A stretch of DNA of 30,323 nucleotides from a virus: positions 1-30,323 of the IMG/VR virus record IMGVR_UViG_3300023192_002121. One strand, written 5' to 3'. Of the stretch, positions 6,914 through 14,523 are shown in pieces (position 1 is the first letter of the stretch; every line of letters starts with the position of its first letter). Below the pieces are notes generated by a model that ran no database searches, was not told where the DNA came from, and was given only the letters and a program-made list of their open reading frames with translations. Position numbers and translations under genes: made by a program.

Positions 6914-7255
6914 TTACAAAGAAGGAAACCCAAAATCTTCTCCGTCTTCCATTAAGTCTAATCTCATTGGTGCTAATGTTCGATATACTCCAAATATATC
7001 TTCGGTTGTCCAAAACTGTTTCTTGGTATAGAACCTGCATTTTTCTACTGAATCTAAATATTCATTTATACTTTTAGCAGTTCTATTATACTGGCGTATT
7101 TGGGAGCCATACCATACTTTATTTTTAACTCTATCCATTATTTCAATAGCTAATGGAATATTCCATCTAACAATATTACCCGCATCTTGAATAATTTCGT
7201 GAGCTTCTCTAGAATCATGCAGTGTTCTTTGTGCAGGTGCTTTTTTTCTTGCCAT
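6914..7255 (-). CDS. Hypothetical protein
   Basis: A 113-residue protein starting MARKKAPAQRTL, basic at the N-terminus and acidic at the C-terminus (DLMEDGEDFGFPSL). The acidic-aromatic tail resembles the short clamp-binding tails of some T4 late-transcription factors, but this is a loose likeness only. Its start codon shares one base with the stop of the upstream 64-residue gene. About 95 bases separate its stop from the next assigned gene; no convincing gene was found there. Confidence 0.6.
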   Translation of the reverse strand: MARKKAPAQRTLHDSREAHEIIQDAGNIVRWNIPLAIEIMDRVKNKVWYGSQIRQYNRTAKSINEYLDSVEKCRFYTKKQFWTTEDIFGVYRTLAPMRLDLMEDGEDFGFPSL

Positions 7256-7449
7256 TATTTAATCTCCAATTGTGCTTTAATATCTTTATTAAACCCTTGA
7301 TAAACTTCTAAAATAAAACGAGCCGCTAAAAATTCGCCTCTTCTTTTTTTAATTTTTTTATATATTCTCATTGTTTCTTTTGCTTGTTGTATGTTTTCCA
7401 CTTTTGCTAGATATGTAAAGTATTCTTTTGCTTCAGCATATTGCGTCAT
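7255..7449 (-). CDS. Hypothetical small helical protein
   Basis: A 64-residue protein starting MTQYAEAKEYF at ATG 7449. This start is chosen over two upstream ones because AAAGGAG lies five bases before it and because the promoter -10 (7478-7483) would fall inside a longer reading. It is basic and helical (KETMRIYKKIKKRRGEF), with no recognised domain. It is the first gene of the leftward cassette 7449-5761. Confidence 0.65.
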   Translation of the reverse strand: MTQYAEAKEYFTYLAKVENIQQAKETMRIYKKIKKRRGEFLAARFILEVYQGFNKDIKAQLEIK

Positions 7450-7477
7450 ATAATCTCCTTTCATGACTTTATAATCT

Positions 7478-7506
7478 ATTATATAAGAAAAAAGTATTAT
7501 TTGCAA
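7478..7506 (-). promoter_or_regulatory. Sigma70-type promoter, leftward cassette
   Basis: On the minus strand TTGCAA (7506-7501), a 17-base spacer and a perfect TATAAT (7483-7478) precede the AAAGGAG ribosome binding site and ATG 7449. It should be read by unmodified host RNA polymerase, as for a phage early operon. Confidence 0.75.
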
Positions 7507-7545
7507 GAATAATATAGCCAAATCTCGTACAATTTGAGAAATTAT

Positions 7546-7574
7546 TTGACAATAGCCTCACTTATTGATACACT
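7546..7574 (+). promoter_or_regulatory. Sigma70-type promoter, rightward PP-loop operon
   Basis: A perfect TTGACA at 7546-7551, a 17-base spacer and TACACT at 7569-7574. Downstream is AAGGGA and the ATG at 7595. It is back to back with the leftward promoter at 7478-7506, with only 39 bases between the two -35 boxes, so one regulator could act on both. Confidence 0.75.
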
Positions 7575-7594
7575 AATAATCAAGGGAACAATTT

Positions 7595-7792
7595 ATGTTA
7601 TATGCATCAAGGGAAGAGTTAAAGGTAGAAGTCAGGGAATGTCATTCTATGATCAGAGAAGTTGCCGCCGATTTAGGTGGTGACATTAAAACCTTAAATG
7701 ATCGCTTTAAAGATTTACAAGATATTTTTAATAATCTTGAAGATACATTAAAACAACTGGATACGCAAATAAAATTTTTAAGTAATGAATAG
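7595..7792 (+). CDS. Small coiled-coil protein
   Basis: A 65-residue protein whose second half (LNDRFKDLQDIFNNLEDTLKQL and beyond) shows a clear heptad pattern of Leu, Ile and Phe. AAGGGA lies at a proper distance before the ATG. It has no cysteines, membrane segment or known catalytic motif. As first gene of the PP-loop operon, three bases ahead of the next start, it may act as a small adaptor or oligomerisation partner; that is inference from position only. Confidence 0.65.
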   Translation: MLYASREELKVEVRECHSMIREVAADLGGDIKTLNDRFKDLQDIFNNLEDTLKQLDTQIKFLSNE

Positions 7793-7795
7793 TTA

Positions 7796-8866
7796 ATGTA
7801 TATTTTAAAAAATAAAGTTACAGGAGATATCTATAAAAATAGGCAAGACATATTAAACAGTTCAACATTTAACATTAAAGATCTTGAAGCAATTTGGCCA
7901 GAAGGTTGGGATTCTATTAACTGGACAGAAGAACCTAGTGAACCTTTAGAAGAACTATACAAACAACGAGCGTTACAACTTAGGGGATCATATGATTATC
8001 TAATACTATATTACAGTGGAGGAAGTGACTCTTCTACTGTTTTAAATATATTTAAAAAGTATAATATTCCTTTAGATGAAGTCATAACAAATAGATTTGC
8101 AGATCACGATTTACTTAAATTACCTTATGTAGTTCCTGATTATGGAAATAAAATAACGAGTATTAATATAACCCATGATTTTTTACAGGACTTTCATTAT
8201 AATCAAAAGTGGTTAACTGATGGATTTGGATATAGTGGACTAATGCATACATTATCTAGAAACGAAATTTATTTTTTTGAAAAACATAATTTAATAAAAA
8301 CTCTAACTAGAAAAGGTAATGTTGCTCATATTTATGGAATAGATAAACCTTTAATAAAAATAGTTAATAATAAATATTATTGTACTTTTAGTAGTAATAC
8401 TATAAATTTTAATGAGCATAATCAACATGAGTATAAAGAACATTTTTTTACAAGTGAAAATTTCCCAAAACTACATGCTAAACAGTGTCATATTATAATG
8501 AATTGGTGTAAAATTAAATATCCAAAAAGTACTAGAGCTGTTTCAGAATCAGCTTATCCAGATTCTAGAGAGATAATGAATAGATTATTACGTGATCCTT
8601 TTGATAATAGAAATGACCCAGGAGGAAGTAGCGCAGGAGGGTTTTTAAATAGTATAACTAATATTAAAACAGAAGTTGGAAAGTTGTTATCAATTTATAA
8701 AAAAGATAAATTTTATGATACTTATGTAAATGGAGTAGTAAAATCTTATTTTAATACAGACTCTGCAATAAAATTAATGAAATTTACAAAACAAAAAGAT
8801 ATACAATTAATAGATAAGAATTTAGAAAAACGAATTTATTTAGGTGACACAGTAAATGAACAATAG
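7796..8866 (+). CDS. PP-loop ATPase, asparagine-synthase-like, copy A
   Basis: A 356-residue protein with LILYYSGGSDSS at residues 69-80, the SGGxDS ATP-pyrophosphatase loop. An 80-residue N-terminal segment unique to this family (MYILKNKVTGDIY... and WPEGWDSINWTEEPSEPLEELYKQRA) precedes it in place of a glutaminase domain. Further conserved blocks shared with copy B are GFGYSGLMHTLSRNE, HAKQCHIIMNW and GGSSAGGFLNS. The protein should adenylate a carboxyl or carbonyl group. It is a close duplicate of the next gene: 49 of the first 60 residues match. Whether the nitrogen comes from free ammonia or an amine cannot be seen. Confidence 0.8.
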   Translation: MYILKNKVTGDIYKNRQDILNSSTFNIKDLEAIWPEGWDSINWTEEPSEPLEELYKQRALQLRGSYDYLILYYSGGSDSSTVLNIFKKYNIPLDEVITNRFADHDLLKLPYVVPDYGNKITSINITHDFLQDFHYNQKWLTDGFGYSGLMHTLSRNEIYFFEKHNLIKTLTRKGNVAHIYGIDKPLIKIVNNKYYCTFSSNTINFNEHNQHEYKEHFFTSENFPKLHAKQCHIIMNWCKIKYPKSTRAVSESAYPDSREIMNRLLRDPFDNRNDPGGSSAGGFLNSITNIKTEVGKLLSIYKKDKFYDTYVNGVVKSYFNTDSAIKLMKFTKQKDIQLIDKNLEKRIYLGDTVNEQ

Positions 8867-8901
8867 AACTTGGTTAGTAAGTAAAAATCTTAAATAATTA
8901 A

Positions 8902-10011
8902 ATGTATATTTTAAAAAATACCATTACAGGGGAAATCTACAAAAATAGACAAACCATTTTAAATAGTTCAACATTTAATATTAAAGATCTTGAAGCAACT
9001 TGGCCCGAAGGCTGGGATACTATTGATTGGACACAAGAACCTAGTGAATCTTTAGAAGAGCTACATAGACAACGGGCTTTACAACTTAGAGAATCATATG
9101 ATTATTTAATATTATACTATAGTGGAGGAAGTGATTCTTCTACTGTTTTAAATATTTTTAAGAAATATAATATTCCTTTAGATGAAGTAGTTGTGGGACG
9201 ATTCATAGATCATGACTTACTTAAATTACCTTATGTAAAACCAAATTATGGAAATAAAATAACTAATATCAATATAACTCGTGATTTTTTATACGATTTT
9301 CATTCTCAGCAAAAATGGTTAAAAGATGGATTTGGATATAGTGGACTAATGCACACATTATCTAGAAACGAAGTTTATTTTTTTGAAAAACATAATTTAA
9401 TAAAAACCACAGTTAGAAAAGGTAATATTGCCCATGTTTATGGGGTAGACAAACCTTTAATAAAAATGGTTGATAATAAATATTATTGTACTTTAAGTAG
9501 TAATACTGTAAATTTTAATATTCATAATCAATATGAGTATAAAGAAAATTTTTTTACAAGTGAAAATTTTCCAAAACTACACGCTAAACAGTGTCATATT
9601 ATAATGAATTGGTGGAAAATTGAATATCCAAAAAGTACTAGAGCTATTTCAGAATCTTCTTATGTAGATTCTAGACAAGTAATGAATAATTTATTACGTT
9701 ATTCATATGACTCTAGAAACGATGCTGGTGATAATAGTGCAGGAGGGTTTTTAAATAGCGTAACTAATCTTTCGTCTGAAAATGGAAAATTAATAAATTT
9801 ATATAAAAGAGATAAGCTCTATGATACTTATGTAAATGGATTAATAAAAGAATATTTTACTACAGATAATGCAAAATTAATTATGAATAGAGGTATTGCA
9901 GGAAAAAACACAGGAAAAGAGAATAAAATAAGTAAAAGTAACGATCTAAAAATAATAATCAAAGAATTAGAAAAACGTTTTTATTTAGGAGACATGGTAA
10001 ATGACCAATAA
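8902..10011 (+). CDS. PP-loop ATPase, asparagine-synthase-like, copy B
   Basis: A 369-residue tandem paralogue of the preceding gene, with the same SGGSDSS loop at 74-80 and near-identical DNA over long stretches, indicating fairly recent duplication. Changes are spread over the whole length and the reading frame is intact, so it is under selection. The C-terminus carries an insertion of about a dozen residues (from AGKNTGKENK) before the shared ending ELEKRFYLGDMVNDQ. Its stop overlaps the start of the thioredoxin-fold-like gene by 11 bases. It may act on a related substrate or form a hetero-oligomer with copy A. Confidence 0.8.
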   Translation: MYILKNTITGEIYKNRQTILNSSTFNIKDLEATWPEGWDTIDWTQEPSESLEELHRQRALQLRESYDYLILYYSGGSDSSTVLNIFKKYNIPLDEVVVGRFIDHDLLKLPYVKPNYGNKITNINITRDFLYDFHSQQKWLKDGFGYSGLMHTLSRNEVYFFEKHNLIKTTVRKGNIAHVYGVDKPLIKMVDNKYYCTLSSNTVNFNIHNQYEYKENFFTSENFPKLHAKQCHIIMNWWKIEYPKSTRAISESSYVDSRQVMNNLLRYSYDSRNDAGDNSAGGFLNSVTNLSSENGKLINLYKRDKLYDTYVNGLIKEYFTTDNAKLIMNRGIAGKNTGKENKISKSNDLKIIIKELEKRFYLGDMVNDQ

Positions 10012-10267
10012 AATATATGGAATTTGGAATAAAGAAGGAATAAGTAATCAGCAATGGGTTGAAGAAATTATAAATAAAATTAAGATTGATTTTAATAATG
10101 TAACAGCGGAAGCTGTTGATTCAGACCATGCTATGAATAACAGATATGGTATAGAAAGGTATCCCGCATTTTTAGCTATTAAAAATGATGCGTTGTTAGA
10201 TAAAAAGATAGGTAAATTTATGAACAACGATATTGACACATGGTTAAGGAATTATGGATGGAGTTGA
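10001..10267 (+). CDS. Thioredoxin-fold-like protein without CxxC
   Basis: An 88-residue protein. The segment GIERYPAFLAIKND at about 50-63 resembles the cis-Pro loop and following strand of thioredoxins, and FMNNDIDTWLRN resembles the final helix. The N-terminal IYGIWNKEG could be the first strand, but the helix that normally starts with CxxC has no cysteine; the protein has none at all. If the fold call is right it is a binding or chaperone-like module with no redox role. It overlaps copy B by 11 bases at its start and copy C by 14 bases at its end, so it is tightly coupled to the two PP-loop genes. Confidence 0.55.
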   Translation: MTNKIYGIWNKEGISNQQWVEEIINKIKIDFNNVTAEAVDSDHAMNNRYGIERYPAFLAIKNDALLDKKIGKFMNNDIDTWLRNYGWS

Positions 10268-11444
10268 TCCAGCACTACTAACTTATTATATTAAAAATAA
10301 AAAAACAGAAGAAAAAATATATAGTATAAATGAGCTTATAAATACTTCTCACACTTCTTGGGATAATTATGAATTTTACGATCCTAATAAAAATTTTTGG
10401 TCTAAACAAGAATGGACAATAGAACCAGAAGAATCGCTTCGTGAATTGTATAAACAACGAGCTATACAAATCAGAGAATCTTACGATTATTTAATTTTAT
10501 ACTACAGTGGGGGAAGTGATTCTTCTACAATATTAAGAACGTTTTTAGACAATAACATTTTTTTAGATGAAATTGTTACATATACTCATGATTTATATGA
10601 AAATAATACAGATTTATTAAGTAAACAAGACACCTCTGTTATAAAATTAAAAAAAGAATCTAAATTATCAAGTAAAACAAAAATTACAATACACAATATT
10701 ACAAGAGCTGATATATTTGATTATATAAAAAAGGAAAAATGGACTAATGTAAGAGAACATAGATTTAATGGAAATCTTACTCATTTTAGATGTTATAGAA
10801 TAGATCAATTAGATTCTTTTAAAAGACCTAATAGTATAGCACATGTACATGGACATGGAAAACCAGAATTTAAAATATCTGATGATTATTGGCATCACCA
10901 ATATCATTCTGTAAGTTTTTCTTCTAATGCACATGTTGGTTTTTGCCCTTTTTTTATCTCTATAGATTTTCCAAAAATTCAAATAAAACAACATTGGGAA
11001 GTAATTAAACTATTTGAAAGTACAAATCTATTAAAAGAATTAATTTTCTCTTCTATGAAGTATTTTCGTAATTATAAAATTATAGGATTGAGAGAATCGA
11101 CACAAAGTAAATTTTCTGATCCATTAGAAAAGTGTATTAGATATGGATACGGTACTCATTCAAATAATGCTCACACAAATCCGGTTAAATTTTTTACTTA
11201 TAATTATAAAGAACTTACAGAGTGCAACGAAGAAACTACAGAAGTTTTAAGAACTATCTTATTAAACGAAGATTTTGAATTATATAAATTATATAAAAAT
11301 TCTTATATTTCTACTATGGCAAGATGGCAAATTAATAATAAAAAAAATTTACCTATAGAAGAAAAACATCATGGATCATTATATGTTATTCCTAAACCTC
11401 CTCCAACGTCTTTTAAAATAAAGAAACTAAATATAATAATATGA
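10254..11444 (+). CDS. PP-loop ATPase, asparagine-synthase-like, copy C (diverged)
   Basis: A 396-residue third paralogue. The N-terminal module is recognisable (YYIKNKKTEEKIYSINELIN, then EWTIEPEESLRELYKQRAIQIRESYDYL) and the loop SGGSDSS lies at 85-91. Beyond that the similarity falls away except for short blocks (RNEIYFFE replaced by LTHFRCYRI, and HGHGKPEFKIS against IYGIDKPLIKI). It therefore separated from A and B much earlier. The start chosen overlaps the previous gene by 14 bases. Its stop codon overlaps the aminotransferase start, so both are in the same operon. Confidence 0.78.
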   Translation: MDGVDPALLTYYIKNKKTEEKIYSINELINTSHTSWDNYEFYDPNKNFWSKQEWTIEPEESLRELYKQRAIQIRESYDYLILYYSGGSDSSTILRTFLDNNIFLDEIVTYTHDLYENNTDLLSKQDTSVIKLKKESKLSSKTKITIHNITRADIFDYIKKEKWTNVREHRFNGNLTHFRCYRIDQLDSFKRPNSIAHVHGHGKPEFKISDDYWHHQYHSVSFSSNAHVGFCPFFISIDFPKIQIKQHWEVIKLFESTNLLKELIFSSMKYFRNYKIIGLRESTQSKFSDPLEKCIRYGYGTHSNNAHTNPVKFFTYNYKELTECNEETTEVLRTILLNEDFELYKLYKNSYISTMARWQINNKKNLPIEEKHHGSLYVIPKPPPTSFKIKKLNIII

Positions 11445-12541
11445 AAAAAATAGCGTTTATTCCACATAAAAAAAGAATAGAAAGACATAAAGTTGATTAT
11501 CTAAGAGCAATTTCTGATGCAATGGATGATCCCTATCAGTCAGAAGACGGAAGAGATGTTAGAGGTGTTCAACTTAAATTAATAAATAAGTGTGCAGAAC
11601 TTTCTGGAGTACCTTATTGGACATTTACAAATTGTTGTACAGATGCATTACAAATATCTATACACGCCCTTACTAAACCAAATGATGTTATTTTAATGTC
11701 TTCATATGGTTGGCGAGCTTTTGCTAATGCTGCATCATTTATGAGTAGACAAATAAGATTTACTGATTGTGATGCTACAGGTAATATGGATATAGATTTA
11801 ACTGTAGAAGGATTAAAAAATAATAAATGGGGTAAAATAGGAGCCATTATAGTAGTACAAAATTTTGGAACAGTGACTGATGTTAGAAAACTTCAACCAA
11901 TCTGTAAAGAATTAGGTATTCCAATAATAGAAGACGCTGCTCCTGCTTTTCAAATAGGGGAACCTTACGATTATAAACCCGGACACGCATCAGATATAGT
12001 TTGTTTTAGTTTTGATTTTACTAAATATCCCGGAACACTTGGTTCAGGTGGTGGGTTAGCTGTTAATGATCCTGAACTTCATAATTTAATATACGAAATT
12101 ACAGCACACGGTAGGGCTAAAAATAAAGAAATTGTCAGAGTTGGAACTAAATCATATTTAGATATAACTTCGTGTGCTGTACTATTAAAAGAGATAGAAC
12201 TTTTTGAGCAATACGGATATAGAGAGAAGCGAAGACAAGTTGCTTCTTTCTATATGGATAATCTACCCTATACATGTGTACCAGGAGATAACTATATTTG
12301 GGAAAGATATACAATGAGCGTACCGCGTAACGATGTAGATTCAGTTATAGAGAAACTTAATGCAGTTGGTTGTTTAGCTAAAACTTTCTTTAAAGAACCA
12401 CTACATTTATTTCCGTGGCTAAATATATATAATGATAGTTGTCCTATAGCTGAAAATTTTGTGAAAACAACCGTAATGCTTCCTAGCCATCATTATTTAG
12501 AAATAGAAGAATTACAAAAAGTTGCAGATGTTCTGTCGTGA
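11441..12541 (+). CDS. DegT/DnrJ/EryC1/StrS-family aminotransferase
   Basis: A 366-residue PLP-dependent fold type I enzyme. IIEDAAPAF at 162-170 matches the EDAAQA motif that contacts PLP, and CFSFDFTKYPGTLGSGGG at 188-205 holds the Schiff-base Lys195 in the FSFxxxK...GxGG block. The family transfers an amino group, usually from glutamate, to a keto sugar bound to a nucleotide. It lies between a PP-loop amide or amine-forming candidate and a radical SAM protein, consistent with building an amino sugar. ATG 11441 overlaps the copy C stop (ATGA). Confidence 0.88.
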   Translation: MKKIAFIPHKKRIERHKVDYLRAISDAMDDPYQSEDGRDVRGVQLKLINKCAELSGVPYWTFTNCCTDALQISIHALTKPNDVILMSSYGWRAFANAASFMSRQIRFTDCDATGNMDIDLTVEGLKNNKWGKIGAIIVVQNFGTVTDVRKLQPICKELGIPIIEDAAPAFQIGEPYDYKPGHASDIVCFSFDFTKYPGTLGSGGGLAVNDPELHNLIYEITAHGRAKNKEIVRVGTKSYLDITSCAVLLKEIELFEQYGYREKRRQVASFYMDNLPYTCVPGDNYIWERYTMSVPRNDVDSVIEKLNAVGCLAKTFFKEPLHLFPWLNIYNDSCPIAENFVKTTVMLPSHHYLEIEELQKVADVLS

Positions 12542-12564
12542 ATATATTAAGATGTTAGAGTATC

Positions 12565-13410
12565 ATGCTGTATAATTGTTATATGTTAGACGTTCATTTA
12601 GCTAATGCTTGTAATTTACATTGTGATGGTTGTAATCATTGGTCTAATTATAATTTTAAAGAGATATTTTCTAACGAGGTGTTATATAAGTGGGCAAAAC
12701 CATGGGCAAAGAGATTAAGTCCAGAAAGAATTAATTTATTAGGGGGCGAACCTTTATTAAATAAAGAATGTGAACAAATTATAAGTACATATAGAGAATT
12801 ATTTCCAGACTCAGTAATTAAACTTTTTACTAACGGATTATTACTATCTAAACAAGAATGGTTGTACGAATGTTTAAAAAGAAATAATATTGTATTAGTA
12901 ATTACTTTTCATTCTAAAAATAAAGTATATAAAGCAAAATTTAAAAAAGAGTTACAATTTTTACAAACATGGGGTAAAGCAAAACTAATAAAAGAGACTT
13001 GGTTTAGAAAAGTTTATAATATCAAAAAGGTAGAAGTAGAAATTAGATACATGAGCGGACATTGGTATAAGACTTATAAAGGAAACGGTATAAACGCAGT
13101 ACCTTATACAGATAATAATCCAAGTAAAAGTTGGGAAAATTGTATATCAAAAGACAGTATGCAATTATATAATGGTAATTTGTTTAAATGTGGGCCTATT
13201 GCGTATTTAAATGATTTTTTAGATAAATATGGTTTAAAAAATAAATCAGAATGGAAATCCTATAGTAAGTATAAAGGGCTTACTCCTAATTGTACAGATA
13301 ATGAACTAAATAAATTTTTAAAAAGAAAAGATGAGTTTATTTGTAATATGTGCCCAGCTAACCCTGAAAAAATGAATGATAAAGAGATATTTAAAATAAA
13401 AGAAAAGTAA
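12565..13410 (+). CDS. Radical SAM protein with SPASM-like C-terminal cysteines
   Basis: A 281-residue protein with the CxxxCxxC cluster at Cys16, Cys20 and Cys23 (ACNLHCDGCNHW) and the GGEP SAM-binding motif at 60-63, both near the N-terminus. Further cysteines at 193, 209, 243, 260 and 263 (KCGP, CNMCP) form a SPASM or twitch-like set that could hold a second cluster. Such enzymes perform radical chemistry on peptides or sugars. It follows the aminotransferase by 23 bases. The substrate is unknown; the lack of a RiPP precursor nearby and the presence of sugar enzymes favour a carbohydrate or protein target, but weakly. Confidence 0.85.
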   Translation: MLYNCYMLDVHLANACNLHCDGCNHWSNYNFKEIFSNEVLYKWAKPWAKRLSPERINLLGGEPLLNKECEQIISTYRELFPDSVIKLFTNGLLLSKQEWLYECLKRNNIVLVITFHSKNKVYKAKFKKELQFLQTWGKAKLIKETWFRKVYNIKKVEVEIRYMSGHWYKTYKGNGINAVPYTDNNPSKSWENCISKDSMQLYNGNLFKCGPIAYLNDFLDKYGLKNKSEWKSYSKYKGLTPNCTDNELNKFLKRKDEFICNMCPANPEKMNDKEIFKIKEK

Positions 13411-13432
13411 TGATGAGATTAAAAGAAAGGAA

Positions 13433-13717
13433 ATGAAAATAGAAGTATATAATAATAATGTAATTAAAGCTTATAAAAAGCTTAATAAAAAATTACATGA
13501 AGACGGTATGTATAAAAAACTAAAAGAAAAGCAGTTTTATAAGCCTCCTTCTTTAAAGAAGAGAGAGAAGCACGAACTTGCTGTATTAAGGTTAAAAAAG
13601 GCAGAGTTAAAAAGACAACAATTATTTGAAAAACAAGAAAAGCAATTAATAAATAAAAACAAACGTATAAACAAACCATCATCCAGACCACAACATCCAA
13701 TACAAAATTATTCTTGA
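13433..13717 (+). CDS. rpsU: Phage-encoded ribosomal protein bS21
   Basis: A 94-residue, very basic protein. IEVYNNNVIKAYKKLNKKL near the start matches the bS21 opening (V-x-V-x-x-N-x-x-V-x-x-A-L-R-x-F-K-R), and FYKPPSLKKREKHE at about 35-48 matches its signature YEKPSxKRRRK. The remainder is a Lys/Arg helix, with a 25-residue tail longer than typical bS21. bS21 sits near the anti-Shine-Dalgarno end of 16S rRNA and affects initiation. Phage copies are known in marine phages, including pelagiphages. A GAAAGG ribosome binding site precedes ATG 13433. It could replace host bS21 and bias initiation toward phage messages; that role is inferred. Confidence 0.85.
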   Translation: MKIEVYNNNVIKAYKKLNKKLHEDGMYKKLKEKQFYKPPSLKKREKHELAVLRLKKAELKRQQLFEKQEKQLINKNKRINKPSSRPQHPIQNYS

Positions 13718-13743
13718 CTTTTACTCTTATATTAGTATATAAT
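13714..13743 (+). promoter_or_regulatory. Sigma70-type promoter before the SH3-like/purS/tmRNA unit
   Basis: TTGACT at 13714-13719, an 18-base spacer and a perfect TATAAT at 13738-13743, followed by AGAGAGG and ATG 13769. It overlaps the bS21 stop codon and would drive the next two genes and the tmRNA. Confidence 0.7.
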
Positions 13744-13768
13744 ACAAATATAAAGTAGAGAGGAATAT

Positions 13769-14017
13769 ATGAAAGCGTATAAAGGAGAATTTACTAAAAA
13801 ATCTGGAGAAACTAGAAAAATGGTTTTTAGTAGAATTAAAGATTTACCTAGTGATTTTGTTGCTAGTAAAATAGTAGGAGCAGGGTCTGAAACAAACTAT
13901 CCGGAAGGAATGGAGCTAGTTTGGGACTTAGAAATAGATAACTTCAGAATATTTAATTGGAACACTGTTACTTCTCCTGTAGAAGAATCAGAAATTGAAG
14001 AAGCAATATTTAATTAA
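13769..14017 (+). CDS. WYL_2/SH3-like small phage protein (DUF2693 type)
   Basis: An 82-residue protein, MKAYKGEFTKKSGETRKMVF followed by IKDLPSDFV and a beta-rich middle ending in DNFRIFNWNT. The pattern (xYxGEFxKxxGexRxMxFxxxxDLP and a final FRxFNW strand) fits the small Sm/SH3-barrel family often labelled DUF2693 or WYL_2 in marine T4-like phages. The function is not established. It is the first gene after the promoter at 13714-13743, with a good AGAGAGG site. Its last 23 bases overlap the start of purS. Confidence 0.6.
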   Translation: MKAYKGEFTKKSGETRKMVFSRIKDLPSDFVASKIVGAGSETNYPEGMELVWDLEIDNFRIFNWNTVTSPVEESEIEEAIFN

Positions 14018-14228
14018 AATAGTGTTAAAACCCGGCATTCTTGATAATGCAGGTAAAGCAATTACTAGAGCACTTCAAGCATTGGGATTTAATAATGTAC
14101 AAAATGTACGAATAGGAAAAATATTATTTTTAACTTGTAAATCTAGTGATATTGAAAAAATAATAAAGACACAAGTTAACGAAGTTATGGAAACATACAC
14201 AGTAGAGTGTCTTGACGACGCAGACTGA
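13995..14228 (+). CDS. purS: PurS, FGAM synthetase small subunit
   Basis: A 77-residue protein with YLIKIVLKPGILDNAGKAI at the N-terminus and ALQALGF following, the PurS signature (V-x-LKPGILDPQGKAI...L..LGF). PurS bridges PurL and PurQ in phosphoribosylformylglycinamidine synthase, step four of purine synthesis. The start is taken as TTG 13995, because no ATG exists before the conserved strand. It overlaps the upstream gene by 23 bases. No purL or purQ is in this window, so the subunit would either join host proteins or partners elsewhere in the phage genome. The tmRNA acceptor piece begins at or inside its last codons. Confidence 0.82.
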   Translation: MKKQYLIKIVLKPGILDNAGKAITRALQALGFNNVQNVRIGKILFLTCKSSDIEKIIKTQVNEVMETYTVECLDDAD

Positions 14229-14270
14229 AAACTGAACTGGACGGGGGTGCAATACCCCCCGCCTCCACCA

Positions 14271-14365
14271 TAAGCACTCGATGGATACCTGGAACTTGGG
14301 AACATGTCCAGCATCGAGTCCGGACTTCGATGGGTTAACCTCTCTACTTATCGAGTGTTTATGAT
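14271..14365 (+). other. Intervening segment of the permuted tmRNA precursor
   Basis: This spacer between the acceptor CCA and the coding-piece 5' end should be cut out during maturation. TAAGCACTCGAT at 14271-14282 pairs with ATCGAGTGTTTA at 14350-14361 (12 bp, one G-U), extending the acceptor stem and presenting both pieces to RNase P and 3' processing enzymes. A second hairpin lies at 14312-14332 (CATCGA ... TCGATG). Confidence 0.75.
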
Positions 14366-14452
14366 GGGGGCGAAATAGGATCGACAGACAGATAATAGGA
14401 AAGCCGAGAGACAGGTGCGCGAGCGACCTTAACCGCAAGAAATTTAATAAAT

Positions 14453-14497
14453 GCTAACGATAATGAGGCATTTGAGGATTACCGCCTAGCGGCATGA
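14453..14497 (+). other. tmRNA degradation-tag reading frame
   Basis: GCT resume codon followed by codons for NDNEAFEDYRLAA and TGA. With the charged Ala the tag would be A-ANDNEAFEDYRLAA. The AND start and the LAA end are the normal SspB and ClpXP recognition features; the central EAFEDYR is not a tag I know. Confidence 0.88.
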
Positions 14498-14523
14498 TCT
14501 CTCGGGGCGGCCCCTGCCTAGCA

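Noticed and set aside
6816-7040. A minus-strand frame that ends in an ATGA overlap with the gene at 6469-6819 and might be a -1 continuation of the gene at 6914-7255.
   Set aside because: No slippery sequence was found at the crossing point, the frame has no start with a ribosome binding site after 6914, and ATGA overlaps arise easily in AT-rich DNA.
14130-14438. Minus-strand frames of 79 and 102 codons across the tmRNA.
   Set aside because: They lie wholly over the tmRNA and purS, have no ribosome binding site, and their composition follows from the RNA stems.
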